Assembly (NCBI GenBank): GCA_013813125.1
Contig: JACCSH010000037.1
Span: forward strand, 1 to 5,362
Source of the DNA: Nocardioidaceae bacterium
Lineage (GTDB): Bacteria > Actinomycetota > Actinomycetes > Propionibacteriales > Nocardioidaceae
Reading direction: 5' to 3'
DNA: 5,362 nt
The position numbers were made by a program, and so were the translations under genes. The notes beneath the pieces are model-generated. The model did no database searches. It worked only from the letters and a program-made list of their open reading frames with translations, and was not told the origin of the DNA. Below are positions 1-5,362 of this stretch, in pieces; within the stretch, counting starts at the first letter, position 1; each line of letters opens with the position of its first letter.

Positions 1-920
1 TAGCGCGACGCCATGTCGGAGTTGTAGGCGGCCTTCTGTTTGTACATGAGCATGAGCGCCCGCAGCTTGGCATGCTCCTCATCCCAGCGTTTGCGGAGCT
101 CCTCGAGCCGGGCGAAGCGGTCGCGACGAGCTTGGTGGTACGTCGAAAAACCGCCTGCATGGGTCCACACCGTGTTGCCCGCCGCACCCAGTTCGACCGT
201 CACGACCCGAGTCGCGGCGTTGGCCATCAGCTCACGATCGTGACTCACGAACAGCACCGTTTTGGCGGACTCGCGTAATCGCTCCTCGAGCCAGACCTTG
301 CCCGCGACGTCGAGGAAGTTGTCGGGCTCGTCAAGCAGCAGTACCTCGTCGGGCCCGCGCAGCAGCGCCTCGAGCACCAGGCGCTTCTGCTCGCCACCAC
401 TCAGCGTCTTGAGGTCGCGGTACTTTGCCCTTTCGTACGAGACCCCGAAAGCCGCCACCGTGCAGACATCCCACAGCACCTCGATGTCGTAGCCGCCTGC
501 GTCGGCCCACTCCGACAGCGCCTCGGCGTAGCGCATCTGGGTTTTCACGTCCTCCGTCTCCATCATCTCCAGCTCGGCCGAGTCCACTCGGGCCGCCGCA
601 GCCCGAACCCGAGGTGGCGCCACCGCGAGGAGCAGGTCGTGGACGTTCATGCCCTCGTTGCCCTGAGTGACCATCTGCCGCATCACACCCAAGCCACCCG
701 ACCGAACTACTGCACCTGCGTGCGGGATCAGGTCGCCGGTGATGATGCGCAACAGCGTCGTCTTGCCGGCTCCGTTGGCGCCGACCAATGCCACCTTGGC
801 GCCGTCGCCCACGCGAAATGACACATCGTCGAGGAGCACCCGCCCGTCCGGCAGCTCGTAGCGAACTCCGGCAACGTCTACATGGCCCACAGACGAATCT
901 TGCCCTTCATGGACGCTCAT
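1..920 (-). CDS. ABC-F family ATP-binding protein, C-terminal part cut off by the window edge
   Basis: This is a soluble ABC-type ATPase without membrane segments. ABC-F proteins act on the ribosome (translation factors of the EttA type or antibiotic-protection proteins) rather than as transporters. 306 codons are visible, covering the first nucleotide-binding domain and the start of the interdomain linker. Seen: Walker A GANGAGKT (residues 47-54), signature LSGGEQKRL (173-181), Walker B and D-loop LLLDEPDNFLD (194-204) and the switch histidine in SHDRE (226-230). From about residue 262 a charged helical stretch (RRDRFARLEELRKRW and onward) fits the ABC-F linker. The second ATPase domain should lie outside the window. 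The usual DEPTNHLD is DEPDNFLD here, a variant I recall from an actinobacterial ABC-F branch. The chosen ATG has AGAAGG three bases upstream, a short spacing, after an A7 run. It lies 58 bases downstream of the flavoprotein gene on the same strand, so co-transcription is likely. Resistance or housekeeping role cannot be told apart. Confidence 0.9.
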   Translation of the reverse strand, partial: MSVHEGQDSSVGHVDVAGVRYELPDGRVLLDDVSFRVGDGAKVALVGANGAGKTTLLRIITGDLIPHAGAVVRSGGLGVMRQMVTQGNEGMNVHDLLLAVAPPRVRAAAARVDSAELEMMETEDVKTQMRYAEALSEWADAGGYDIEVLWDVCTVAAFGVSYERAKYRDLKTLSGGEQKRLVLEALLRGPDEVLLLDEPDNFLDVAGKVWLEERLRESAKTVLFVSHDRELMANAATRVVTVELGAAGNTVWTHAGGFSTYHQARRDRFARLEELRKRWDEEHAKLRALMLMYKQKAAYNSDMASR

Positions 921-978
921 CGCCCTTCTTTTTTTGGCGCATCGCTGACCCCTCGAGTGCGCTGAGGTGGGCGGCTTG

Positions 979-2340
979 TCAGCTGGCCAGATCCTTCAGC
1001 GCGTCCTCGATCGCGCGGTGAAAGGTTGGGTAGGCGTAGATCATGGAGATCAAAGTCGAGGTCGGTACGCGGGCGTGCACCGCGACTGTCAGCGCCGCCA
1101 ACATCTCGCCGCCGGTTGGCCCTACGGCTGTGGCCCCCACGAGCACGCCCTCGCCCGCGTCCTCGACCAGCTTGATCACCCCTGCGTTGCCTGCCTTGTG
1201 GATCCAACCTCGGCTGGAGCTGGCCAGGTCGGTGCACCCAACCCGTACGTCGAGCCCGGCGTCGCGGGCCTGCTTCTCCGTCATACCAACGGATCCCACC
1301 TCTGGGTCGGTGAACGTCACTCTCGGCACAGCCCGGTAGTCGGCCGTCGGTGCTCCGTCGGCGTCGAGGATCGCCTTAGCCGCGATGGACGCCTGGTACA
1401 TCGACATGTGCGTGAAGGCCCCTTTGCCGGTGATGTCGCCGATGGCCCACACCCCCTCTCCGGCCCGCATGTGGTCATCGGTTTCAAGCGATCGTGCGTC
1501 AGGGTCGAGCCCGAGCGTTTCCAGGCCGATATCGCCCAGGTTCGGACGACGCCCAGCTGCCACCAGCAGCTTGTCGGCCGTGAGCACCTGCCCCCCGACA
1601 TCGACACTGAACTGGCCATCGGCGTATTCGACGCTTTCAATCGTGACGCCCGTGAGCACCTGGATGCCTTCTTCGCCGAACACAGCCGTCACAACAGCGC
1701 TGGCCTCCGGCTCCTCGGGGGCCAAGATGCGGTCCGCGACCTCCAGCACGGTTACCCGCACTCCGAAGCGGGTGAACGTCTGCGCCAGCTCAGCGCCGAT
1801 CGCGCCGCCGCCGATGACGATGACCGAACCAGGCAGCTGCTCGAGCTGTACCGCGTCCCGGTTGGTCCAGAACGGCGTCTCGTCCAGCCCGGGGATGGGT
1901 GGCACGCCGGGCTCAGTCCCCGTGTTCAGCACCACTCCTCGCCTCGCCGTATAGGTCTCGCCGGCAACCTCGACCTGGCGCGGCGCAGCCAGGCGGCCGC
2001 TGCCGCGGACGAAGCGCACCCCGGCGCCTTCCAGTCGCTCAACCGCGACTGTGTCGTCCCAGTGATCAGTCGCCTCGTTAGCTATCCGCTGCGCCACCGG
2101 GGTCCAGTCGGGGGTAACTGTGCTGCTCCCCGCCATACCCGAGATCCGACGCCCCTCTTGCACGAGATCAGCCGCCCGGATCATCATCTTCGTCGGCACA
2201 CAGCCGTAGTAGGGGCACTCGCCGCCTACGAGGTGCTTGTCGATGGCCACCACCTCGAGGCCGGCACCCGCCAGCTCGGTCGCTACGGCCTCCCCACCAG
2301 GACCCAGACCGAGGACAACGACGTCAACCTCGTTGCTCAT
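979..2340 (-). CDS. NAD(P)H-dependent FAD flavoprotein of the disulfide-reductase family (lipoamide dehydrogenase-like, His-Glu dyad absent)
   Basis: A 453-residue cytoplasmic flavoenzyme, normal length for class I pyridine nucleotide-disulfide oxidoreductases. In order: FAD-binding GLGPGG (residues 11-16), redox-cysteine segment GGECPYYGCVPTK with Cys42 and Cys47, NTGTEP (139-144), NAD(P)-binding GGGAIG (177-182) with Glu200 ending the second strand (suggesting NADH), AAGRRPN (261-267), the second FAD motif AIGD (299-302), and the dimerisation domain from about 336. Lipoamide and glutathione reductases end with His-Pro-Thr-x-x-Glu; here it reads Tyr437-Pro-Thr-Phe-His-Arg442, so the general acid-base pair is missing. 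There is no N-terminal metal-binding domain or C-terminal Cys pair, arguing against mercuric reductase. M. tuberculosis LpdA (Rv3303c) also lacks the dyad and reduces quinones; a similar role is inferred. The start has GGAGGT seven bases upstream. An in-frame extension to 2397 lacks such a site and precedes the FAD motif without need. Confidence 0.93.
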   Translation of the reverse strand: MSNEVDVVVLGLGPGGEAVATELAGAGLEVVAIDKHLVGGECPYYGCVPTKMMIRAADLVQEGRRISGMAGSSTVTPDWTPVAQRIANEATDHWDDTVAVERLEGAGVRFVRGSGRLAAPRQVEVAGETYTARRGVVLNTGTEPGVPPIPGLDETPFWTNRDAVQLEQLPGSVIVIGGGAIGAELAQTFTRFGVRVTVLEVADRILAPEEPEASAVVTAVFGEEGIQVLTGVTIESVEYADGQFSVDVGGQVLTADKLLVAAGRRPNLGDIGLETLGLDPDARSLETDDHMRAGEGVWAIGDITGKGAFTHMSMYQASIAAKAILDADGAPTADYRAVPRVTFTDPEVGSVGMTEKQARDAGLDVRVGCTDLASSSRGWIHKAGNAGVIKLVEDAGEGVLVGATAVGPTGGEMLAALTVAVHARVPTSTLISMIYAYPTFHRAIEDALKDLAS

Positions 2341-2347
2341 GAGCTGC

Positions 2348-2353
2348 ACCTCC
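2348..2353 (-). promoter_or_regulatory. Ribosome binding site of the flavoprotein gene
   Basis: GGAGGT on the minus strand, seven bases before the ATG at 2340-2338. It is the strongest Shine-Dalgarno match in the window and decides the start in favour of MSNEVD over the in-frame upstream ATG at 2397. Confidence 0.8.
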
Positions 2354-2387
2354 AGTTCTTGACGCTTCGTCTCCGCGCACTGCCTCT

Positions 2388-2416
2388 GTGACGCCAAAGG
2401 GGAGAGGTCCTAGGGT
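2388..2416 (+). promoter_or_regulatory. Putative sigma-70-type promoter giving a leaderless transcript
   Basis: A -35-like GTGACG (2388-2393, TGAC core) is followed after 17 bases by a -10-like TAGGGT (2411-2416, fitting the actinobacterial TANNNT pattern). The ATG of the small ORF starts 7 bases after the -10 box, so transcription would begin at or within a base or two of the A of the ATG. No Shine-Dalgarno sequence lies at a useful distance; the GGGGAGAGG run at 2399-2407 is about 16 bases away. Leaderless genes with this geometry are common in actinobacteria. The call is by pattern only. Confidence 0.5.
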
Positions 2417-2437
2417 TTAGGTCATGCTCCGCGACCT
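2405..2437. repeat. Three AGGTC half-sites at 14-base spacing across the promoter and start codon, possible operator
   Basis: AGGTC occurs at 2405-2409 and 2419-2423 on the plus strand, and in the opposite orientation (GACCT) at 2433-2437. All three begin exactly 14 bases apart. The outer two also form a longer imperfect dyad: GGGG-A-GAGGTC (2399-2409) against GACCTCCCCT (2433-2442), with A2403 unpaired and one G-T pair. The array spans the -10 box and the start codon, where a bound dimer would block transcription. No regulator gene is visible next to it, and short motifs in GC-rich DNA recur by chance. Confidence 0.3.
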
Positions 2438-2573
2438 CCCCTCCGAGGCGTTCGTAACCTACACCGGACTCAACCTTCCCCGACCGGAAGGTCATGAGGT
2501 GCGGGCCCAGAGCTCTGGTGCCGCTGGAGAGGACCGCCGCGTCGCGGACCTTGCGCTGCTCGACGGGCCGTGA
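2424..2573 (+). CDS. Small hypothetical protein (49 aa) coupled to the prenyltransferase
   Basis: ATG at 2424 opens a 49-codon frame beginning MLRDLPSEAFVTYTGL and ending ALLDGP, with TGA at 2571-2573. I do not recognise the product. It is soluble-looking, with no signal peptide, membrane segment or cysteine, and is acidic to neutral with a charged middle (GEDRRVADL). About three quarters of its third codon positions are G or C, compatible with coding in this genome. Two features favour it being real: a promoter-like element placed for leaderless start at this ATG, and a 4-base stop/start overlap (GTGA) with the prenyltransferase gene, the classic arrangement for translational coupling. The downstream GTG has no convincing Shine-Dalgarno of its own, so this ORF may serve to load ribosomes onto it. 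It could be a true small protein or just a translated leader. Confidence 0.6.
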   Translation: MLRDLPSEAFVTYTGLNLPRPEGHEVRAQSSGAAGEDRRVADLALLDGP

Positions 2574-3424
2574 TCGGACTGGCCGACCCGACCACGACGC
2601 AGCATCGCACTGTGCTGGCACTACGCGCCCTGGCATTGTGCTGCCATCCGCTGCCGACCGCCGCAGTGACCGCGATGGCTACGGCGCTCGTGGCCGCGGC
2701 GGGAAACTCCGCCCGGACCTGCGGAACAGCCGCGCTCGCGGTGTTGGCTGGGCAACTCTCGATCGGCTGGTCCAACGACCTCGTCGATGCCGACCGCGAT
2801 GCAGCGGTCGGTCGCAGCGACAAGCCTCTCGCTACCGGCCAGGTGAGCCGCGGAGTCGTCGCGGTGGCGCTGGCGTCTGCGTTGGCCGTCACGACGGCCA
2901 CCTCTTTGCTGCTTGGCTGGCGGGCAGCGGTCGCTCAGCTCACTGTGGTCGTCGCGGGCTTGGCGTACAACCTGGGCGTGAAGTCCACGATCTGGTCGGC
3001 TGCACCGTACGCAGTGGCTTTCGGCACGTTGCCCGCTGTCGCGACGCTTGCCCGGTCAGAACCCGCGTGGCCGGTCTGGTGGGCCGCAGCGTCAGGAGCC
3101 TTGGTCGGAGTGGCGGCGCACTTCGCGAATGTGCTGCCCGATCTCGCAGAGGACCGACATACCGGGGTCCGGGGACTCCCCCATCGACTCGGAGCCACAG
3201 CCTCAGCCGCCGTCGCAACCCTGCTGGCGGGCTGTGCCGTCGGGTTGGCGTTCGCCGGTGCGGCCAACCCGGCCACGGCCCTGCAGTGGGGATTGCTGGC
3301 CGGTGCAGGTGTCTCGTTGGCGTGGGGTTTGCTCGTCGTACGAAGAGATCCCCGTTCCGAGGCCATTTTCGTGGCAACCATGGTCACCGCCGCGCTTGCG
3401 ATCGCTCTGCTGGTTACCGGATGA
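2570..3424 (+). CDS. UbiA-family membrane prenyltransferase, substrate unknown
   Basis: An integral membrane protein of 284 residues, the usual size for UbiA-type enzymes, which move a prenyl chain from a polyprenyl diphosphate to an aromatic or polar acceptor (quinone, haem, chlorophyll or lipid synthesis). Seen: the first Asp-rich motif N69-D-x-x-D73-x-x-x-D77, which binds Mg-diphosphate; YNLGVK (133-138), matching the Y-x4-K pattern of the family; and the second Asp motif D191-x-x-x-D195-x-x-x-G199. Between and after these lie about eight or nine hydrophobic segments (roughly 30-44, 52-67, 95-115, 119-135, 144-160, 168-188, 211-231, 238-257 and 265-283). Catalytic residues look intact. The GTG start overlaps the stop of the small ORF by four bases. 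The following gene is convergent, so the operon ends here. No ubiquinone, menaquinone or haem gene lies nearby, so the acceptor cannot be named. Confidence 0.9.
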   Translation: MIGLADPTTTQHRTVLALRALALCCHPLPTAAVTAMATALVAAAGNSARTCGTAALAVLAGQLSIGWSNDLVDADRDAAVGRSDKPLATGQVSRGVVAVALASALAVTTATSLLLGWRAAVAQLTVVVAGLAYNLGVKSTIWSAAPYAVAFGTLPAVATLARSEPAWPVWWAAASGALVGVAAHFANVLPDLAEDRHTGVRGLPHRLGATASAAVATLLAGCAVGLAFAGAANPATALQWGLLAGAGVSLAWGLLVVRRDPRSEAIFVATMVTAALAIALLVTG

Positions 3425-3451
3425 CCAGAAGACTCCGGGCTCCGCGCCCCT

Positions 3452-4603
3452 TCAGTCCGCACCGCTCACGTAGGTCGCGATGCCATCAACCGCCCATGGT
3501 GCGACGTGCTCCAACGGGAGTTGTCTGCCCGTCGAGCTGTAGCCGAAGTCGCACGATGTTGGACGCACTCTCAGCTTTGGGGTCGAGGCGGCAATGCGGG
3601 GTTGAAGAACCACCGTCTGAGCCACGCGGATGTCACAGGCCGGCGTCTGAGCCGAAGGTTCTGCCAGCCGCTGAAGAAAGAGACGCTCCGCCGCGCCATC
3701 CACCGCAGTGGAGTACAGCAACTCATAGGTGAGCCCCTGGCTCGAGACTTCCACCTCGTACAGGCACACGGCCATGCCGCCGAAGTCACCGCTTCCTGCG
3801 GCAGCGGCCAAGTCCAGGACGTCCGCCGGGCCGGGCTGTTCGGCATAGAACAGGTGGGACTCCGCAGCGCAGCCGTTTCCATCGACGGAGCCGGTGGTCA
3901 GGCTGGCGAGGATGAGACCCAGTTCCTCGGAGTCGGTGTGTGCGACGCTGACGCGTATCTCCCCGGCGTCCACCGTGACTCTTCGCAGACCATCACCGAG
4001 GTCCTCGCTTCCCGCTGGCAGCGGCGAGTCGAACCAGACGTGCGACCCGGTCTCCTCATTCCCGCCGGCGCAATGGTCACCGAGGCGAACGGGCCTGCCG
4101 ACGTAGGCACGCTCTGGGTGGCTTCCCAATGAGGTTTCCCAGTCGGCTCGGGGATAGTCCTGAGCAGCTCGCCCGCACACGTAGCCAGCGGCCCGGCTCC
4201 GCTCATCAAGGCGCAGAGGTGAGGCGCCCCACCCCCAAGTGGGAGGAACCCGAATCTGTACGCCGCGGTAGGACTCCACCCGCCAGCCGTCGGGGATGGT
4301 ACTCGCAACGTCAAAAGGAAGTCGGTTGCCAAGGGACTCTGCGGGGATGCTAGGACGGTTGGGCCCTGCTTCCACGCGATTGTCCGTGGACGGGTCCGAC
4401 TGGCCATCCGTAGCCGAGATGGCCACAACTACGGCGACCAGCGCAGCCGCCGCTGCCCCCATCCGCAGACGGGTGCGGCGACGTTGACGTGCCCCTTCGC
4501 GTGCACCCTCGGCCAGGTCGGTGTGCGGAAGCAGGGAAGCGGTTTGCGCCTGCAGGCCCCGGCGCATGATGCGCTCGAGTTGTCCAGCGTCGTTGTCATA
4601 CAT
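3452..4603 (-). CDS. Single-pass membrane protein with six-cysteine extracytoplasmic region, candidate sigma-factor regulator
   Basis: 383 residues. The first ~47 are cytoplasmic and basic (QRRRTRLR at 40-47), residues 48-64 (MGAAAAALVAVVVAI) form one membrane segment, and about 320 residues face outward. The outer part begins with a low-complexity linker (66-95) and contains six cysteines (143, 178, 245, 280, 323, 351), possibly three disulfides, and a Trp-rich stretch, PPTWGWG, at 120-126. The gene starts inside the sigma-factor gene (8-base overlap, ATGTATGA), implying coupled expression. Membrane proteins with this layout are often found directly downstream of SigE-type ECF genes in actinobacteria and are presumed anti-sigma-like. 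I see no HxxxCxxC zinc motif, and the cytoplasmic tail is too short for a standard zinc anti-sigma domain, so that role is inference from position. A second ATG at codon 13 is possible. The stop lies 27 bases from that of the convergent prenyltransferase. Confidence 0.8.
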   Translation of the reverse strand: MYDNDAGQLERIMRRGLQAQTASLLPHTDLAEGAREGARQRRRTRLRMGAAAAALVAVVVAISATDGQSDPSTDNRVEAGPNRPSIPAESLGNRLPFDVASTIPDGWRVESYRGVQIRVPPTWGWGASPLRLDERSRAAGYVCGRAAQDYPRADWETSLGSHPERAYVGRPVRLGDHCAGGNEETGSHVWFDSPLPAGSEDLGDGLRRVTVDAGEIRVSVAHTDSEELGLILASLTTGSVDGNGCAAESHLFYAEQPGPADVLDLAAAAGSGDFGGMAVCLYEVEVSSQGLTYELLYSTAVDGAAERLFLQRLAEPSAQTPACDIRVAQTVVLQPRIAASTPKLRVRPTSCDFGYSSTGRQLPLEHVAPWAVDGIATYVSGAD

Positions 4604-5120
4604 TGCGGGCCTGGTGGCCTTCGATCAGGTCTTGCAAGCCTGCCAGTGCTCGGTGGACGTGGGACCGCACCACCGGCTCAGGACAGCGGAGCAGGTCGGC
4701 AATTTCTGGGTAGCTGAGACCCTCATAGAACCTGAGCACGACGGCTGCGCGCTGCTTGGTCGGAAGCGATTGGCACAGCCGCCACACGGCACCTGCTCCT
4801 GGCAGCGACAAGCCAGCACCATCGGGTGGCACTGCTTCGCCCCAAGCGTTGTCGACGGGCAACTTCTGTCGAGCGAGCTTGCGCCACCAGGAGATGCGAT
4901 CGTTGACGATCAACCGGCGTACGTACGCATCTCTGTCATGCATCACACTTACTCGTGACCAGCGCTCGTAGGTCTTGGACAACGCCGCCTTCAGGGCATC
5001 CTCGGCGGCTTCGCGGCTCCCCGTCAGCAGATAGGCGAAGCGCAGTAGAGCCGGCGCACGCGCCGTCACCCAGCCGTCGAACTCGACGGGCCCGGCGACC
5101 TCCTGATCAGCCACGGTCAT
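4596..5120 (-). CDS. SigE-family ECF RNA polymerase sigma factor
   Basis: A 174-residue two-domain sigma factor that would direct RNA polymerase to a stress or envelope regulon. Region 2 spans about residues 14-82: LLRFAYLLTG (25-34), AAEDALKAAL (38-47), YERWSRV (51-57) and AYVRRLIVND (65-74) followed by SWWRK, the pattern typical of the actinobacterial SigE-like group. Region 4 is at about 113-167: SLPTKQRAAVVLRFYEGLS (118-136), then the helix-turn-helix YPEIADLLRCPEPVVRSHVHRAL (given in parts: YPEIADLL 137-144, VVRSHVHRAL 150-159). There is no SnoaL or other C-terminal extension. In region 2.2 the common AEDLVQEAL is AEDALKAAL. I chose ATG at 5120; GTG at 5126 adds two residues and neither has a strong ribosome site. 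It overlaps the downstream membrane-protein gene by 8 bases and follows the methyltransferase gene by 50 bases. Confidence 0.9.
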   Translation of the reverse strand: MTVADQEVAGPVEFDGWVTARAPALLRFAYLLTGSREAAEDALKAALSKTYERWSRVSVMHDRDAYVRRLIVNDRISWWRKLARQKLPVDNAWGEAVPPDGAGLSLPGAGAVWRLCQSLPTKQRAAVVLRFYEGLSYPEIADLLRCPEPVVRSHVHRALAGLQDLIEGHQARNV

Positions 5121-5170
5121 ATTCACTCATACCCAACGCCACGAGCAACCCGGTTTGTCGCAGTCCGAAG

Positions 5171-5362
5171 TCACGCCGGAGCCGATAGACGGGCCTCCAA
5201 GACACGGAAGCCTTTGGCAGCGGCCAACCGCGCGCAGCGGTAGCCGCGTTCGCTGAGCCAGCGCTGCAGCGAGTCGGCGCCGAGGTTCTTGCCCACCACC
5301 AGAACAGCCCGCCCGGCCGGATCCAGCCGCGGCAGCCACGCCAGCAGCAGCTCGTGCAGTGC
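5171..5362 (-). CDS. C-terminal end of a class I SAM-dependent methyltransferase (RsmC-like MTS domain), cut by the window edge
   Basis: Only the last 63 codons are present; the frame is open to the right edge and ends at TGA (5173-5171). The visible part reads AWLPRLDPAGRAVLVVGKNL, then GADSLQRWLSERGY and AAAKGFRVLEARLS. This matches the closing strands of small-domain methyltransferases such as RsmC-type 16S rRNA guanine N2-methyltransferases: an LVV-x-K/R-N/H-LGADSL turn followed by a KG-[FY]-RVLE final strand. The SAM-binding glycine loop and the catalytic NPP-type motif would lie upstream, outside the window, so substrate and activity cannot be checked. No clear terminator separates it from the sigma gene 50 bases downstream, so read-through is possible, though a function shared with the sigma factor is not implied. 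Confidence 0.72.
   Translation of the reverse strand, partial: ALHELLLAWLPRLDPAGRAVLVVGKNLGADSLQRWLSERGYRCARLAAAKGFRVLEARLSAPA

Noticed and set aside
979..2340. Mercuric reductase identity for the flavoprotein
   Set aside because: There is no N-terminal metal-binding domain, no C-terminal vicinal cysteines, and no mer genes nearby.
2359..2387. TTGACG (2359-2364) as the -35 box of a plus-strand promoter
   Set aside because: No TANNNT-like -10 element lies 16-19 bases downstream; the GTGACG/TAGGGT pair fits better.
967..2391. Long open frame (474 codons) on the plus strand opposite the flavoprotein gene
   Set aside because: It is the mirror of a strongly biased GC-rich gene. Its translation is Arg/His/Pro-rich with no family motif, whereas the minus strand carries complete flavoprotein motifs.
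3437..3449. GGGC-TCCGC-GCCC hairpin in the convergent gap as a two-way terminator
   Set aside because: The stem is only four base pairs, no T-tract follows on either strand, and the gap is just 27 bases. A terminator here is plausible but not supported.
2494..3732. Open frame of 412 codons on the plus strand overlapping the prenyltransferase
   Set aside because: It is out of frame with the UbiA motifs, rich in Arg/Ser/Gly, and runs through the convergent gene boundary into the antisense of the membrane protein.
5121..5170. Autoregulatory promoter in front of the sigma factor
   Set aside because: TTGCTC and TATGAG on the minus strand do not give acceptable spacing or a -10 ending in T. Nothing better than chance was found in these 50 bases.
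5127..5339. Minus-strand frame of 70 codons upstream of the sigma factor
   Set aside because: A different frame over the same bases gives a clear methyltransferase C-terminus open to the window edge; this one is low-complexity and without motifs.

Overview
The window is GC-rich, almost wall-to-wall coding, and uses C/G at most third codon positions. It carries a SigE-type ECF sigma factor paired with a membrane protein, a divergent ABC-F protein and a probable leaderless promoter. Together these point to a high-GC actinobacterium, possibly of the Nocardioides/Propionibacteriales kind; the genus is a guess. No RNA gene, insertion sequence, CRISPR array, phage gene or origin is visible, and no gap between genes exceeds about 100 bases.

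Left block (1-2340, minus strand): a flavoprotein disulfide-reductase homologue (979-2340) followed 58 bases downstream by an ABC-F ATPase (1-920) that runs off the left edge. The flavoprotein keeps the redox cysteine pair but has lost the His-Glu dyad that lipoamide dehydrogenases need. It is therefore more likely an electron-transfer or quinone-type reductase than a true lipoamide dehydrogenase.

Centre (2341-3424): an 83-base divergent promoter region, then on the plus strand a 49-residue unrecognised ORF (2424-2573). Its stop overlaps the GTG start of a UbiA-family membrane prenyltransferase (2570-3424). The small ORF appears to be read from a leaderless promoter that carries three evenly spaced AGGTC half-sites.

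Right block (3452-5362, minus strand, convergent with the prenyltransferase): the C-terminal end of a class I SAM methyltransferase of the RsmC-like type (5171-5362), then a SigE-family ECF sigma factor (4596-5120). The sigma gene overlaps by 8 bases a gene for a single-pass membrane protein (3452-4603) whose extracytoplasmic part holds six cysteines. This pair looks like a cell-envelope signalling module, with the membrane protein a candidate but unproven regulator of the sigma factor.

I see no clearly new multi-gene system. The points most worth following are the leaderless, repeat-bearing promoter with its coupled small protein, the shared control region of a possible quinone reductase and a prenyltransferase, and the sigma/membrane-protein pair without a recognisable zinc anti-sigma domain.
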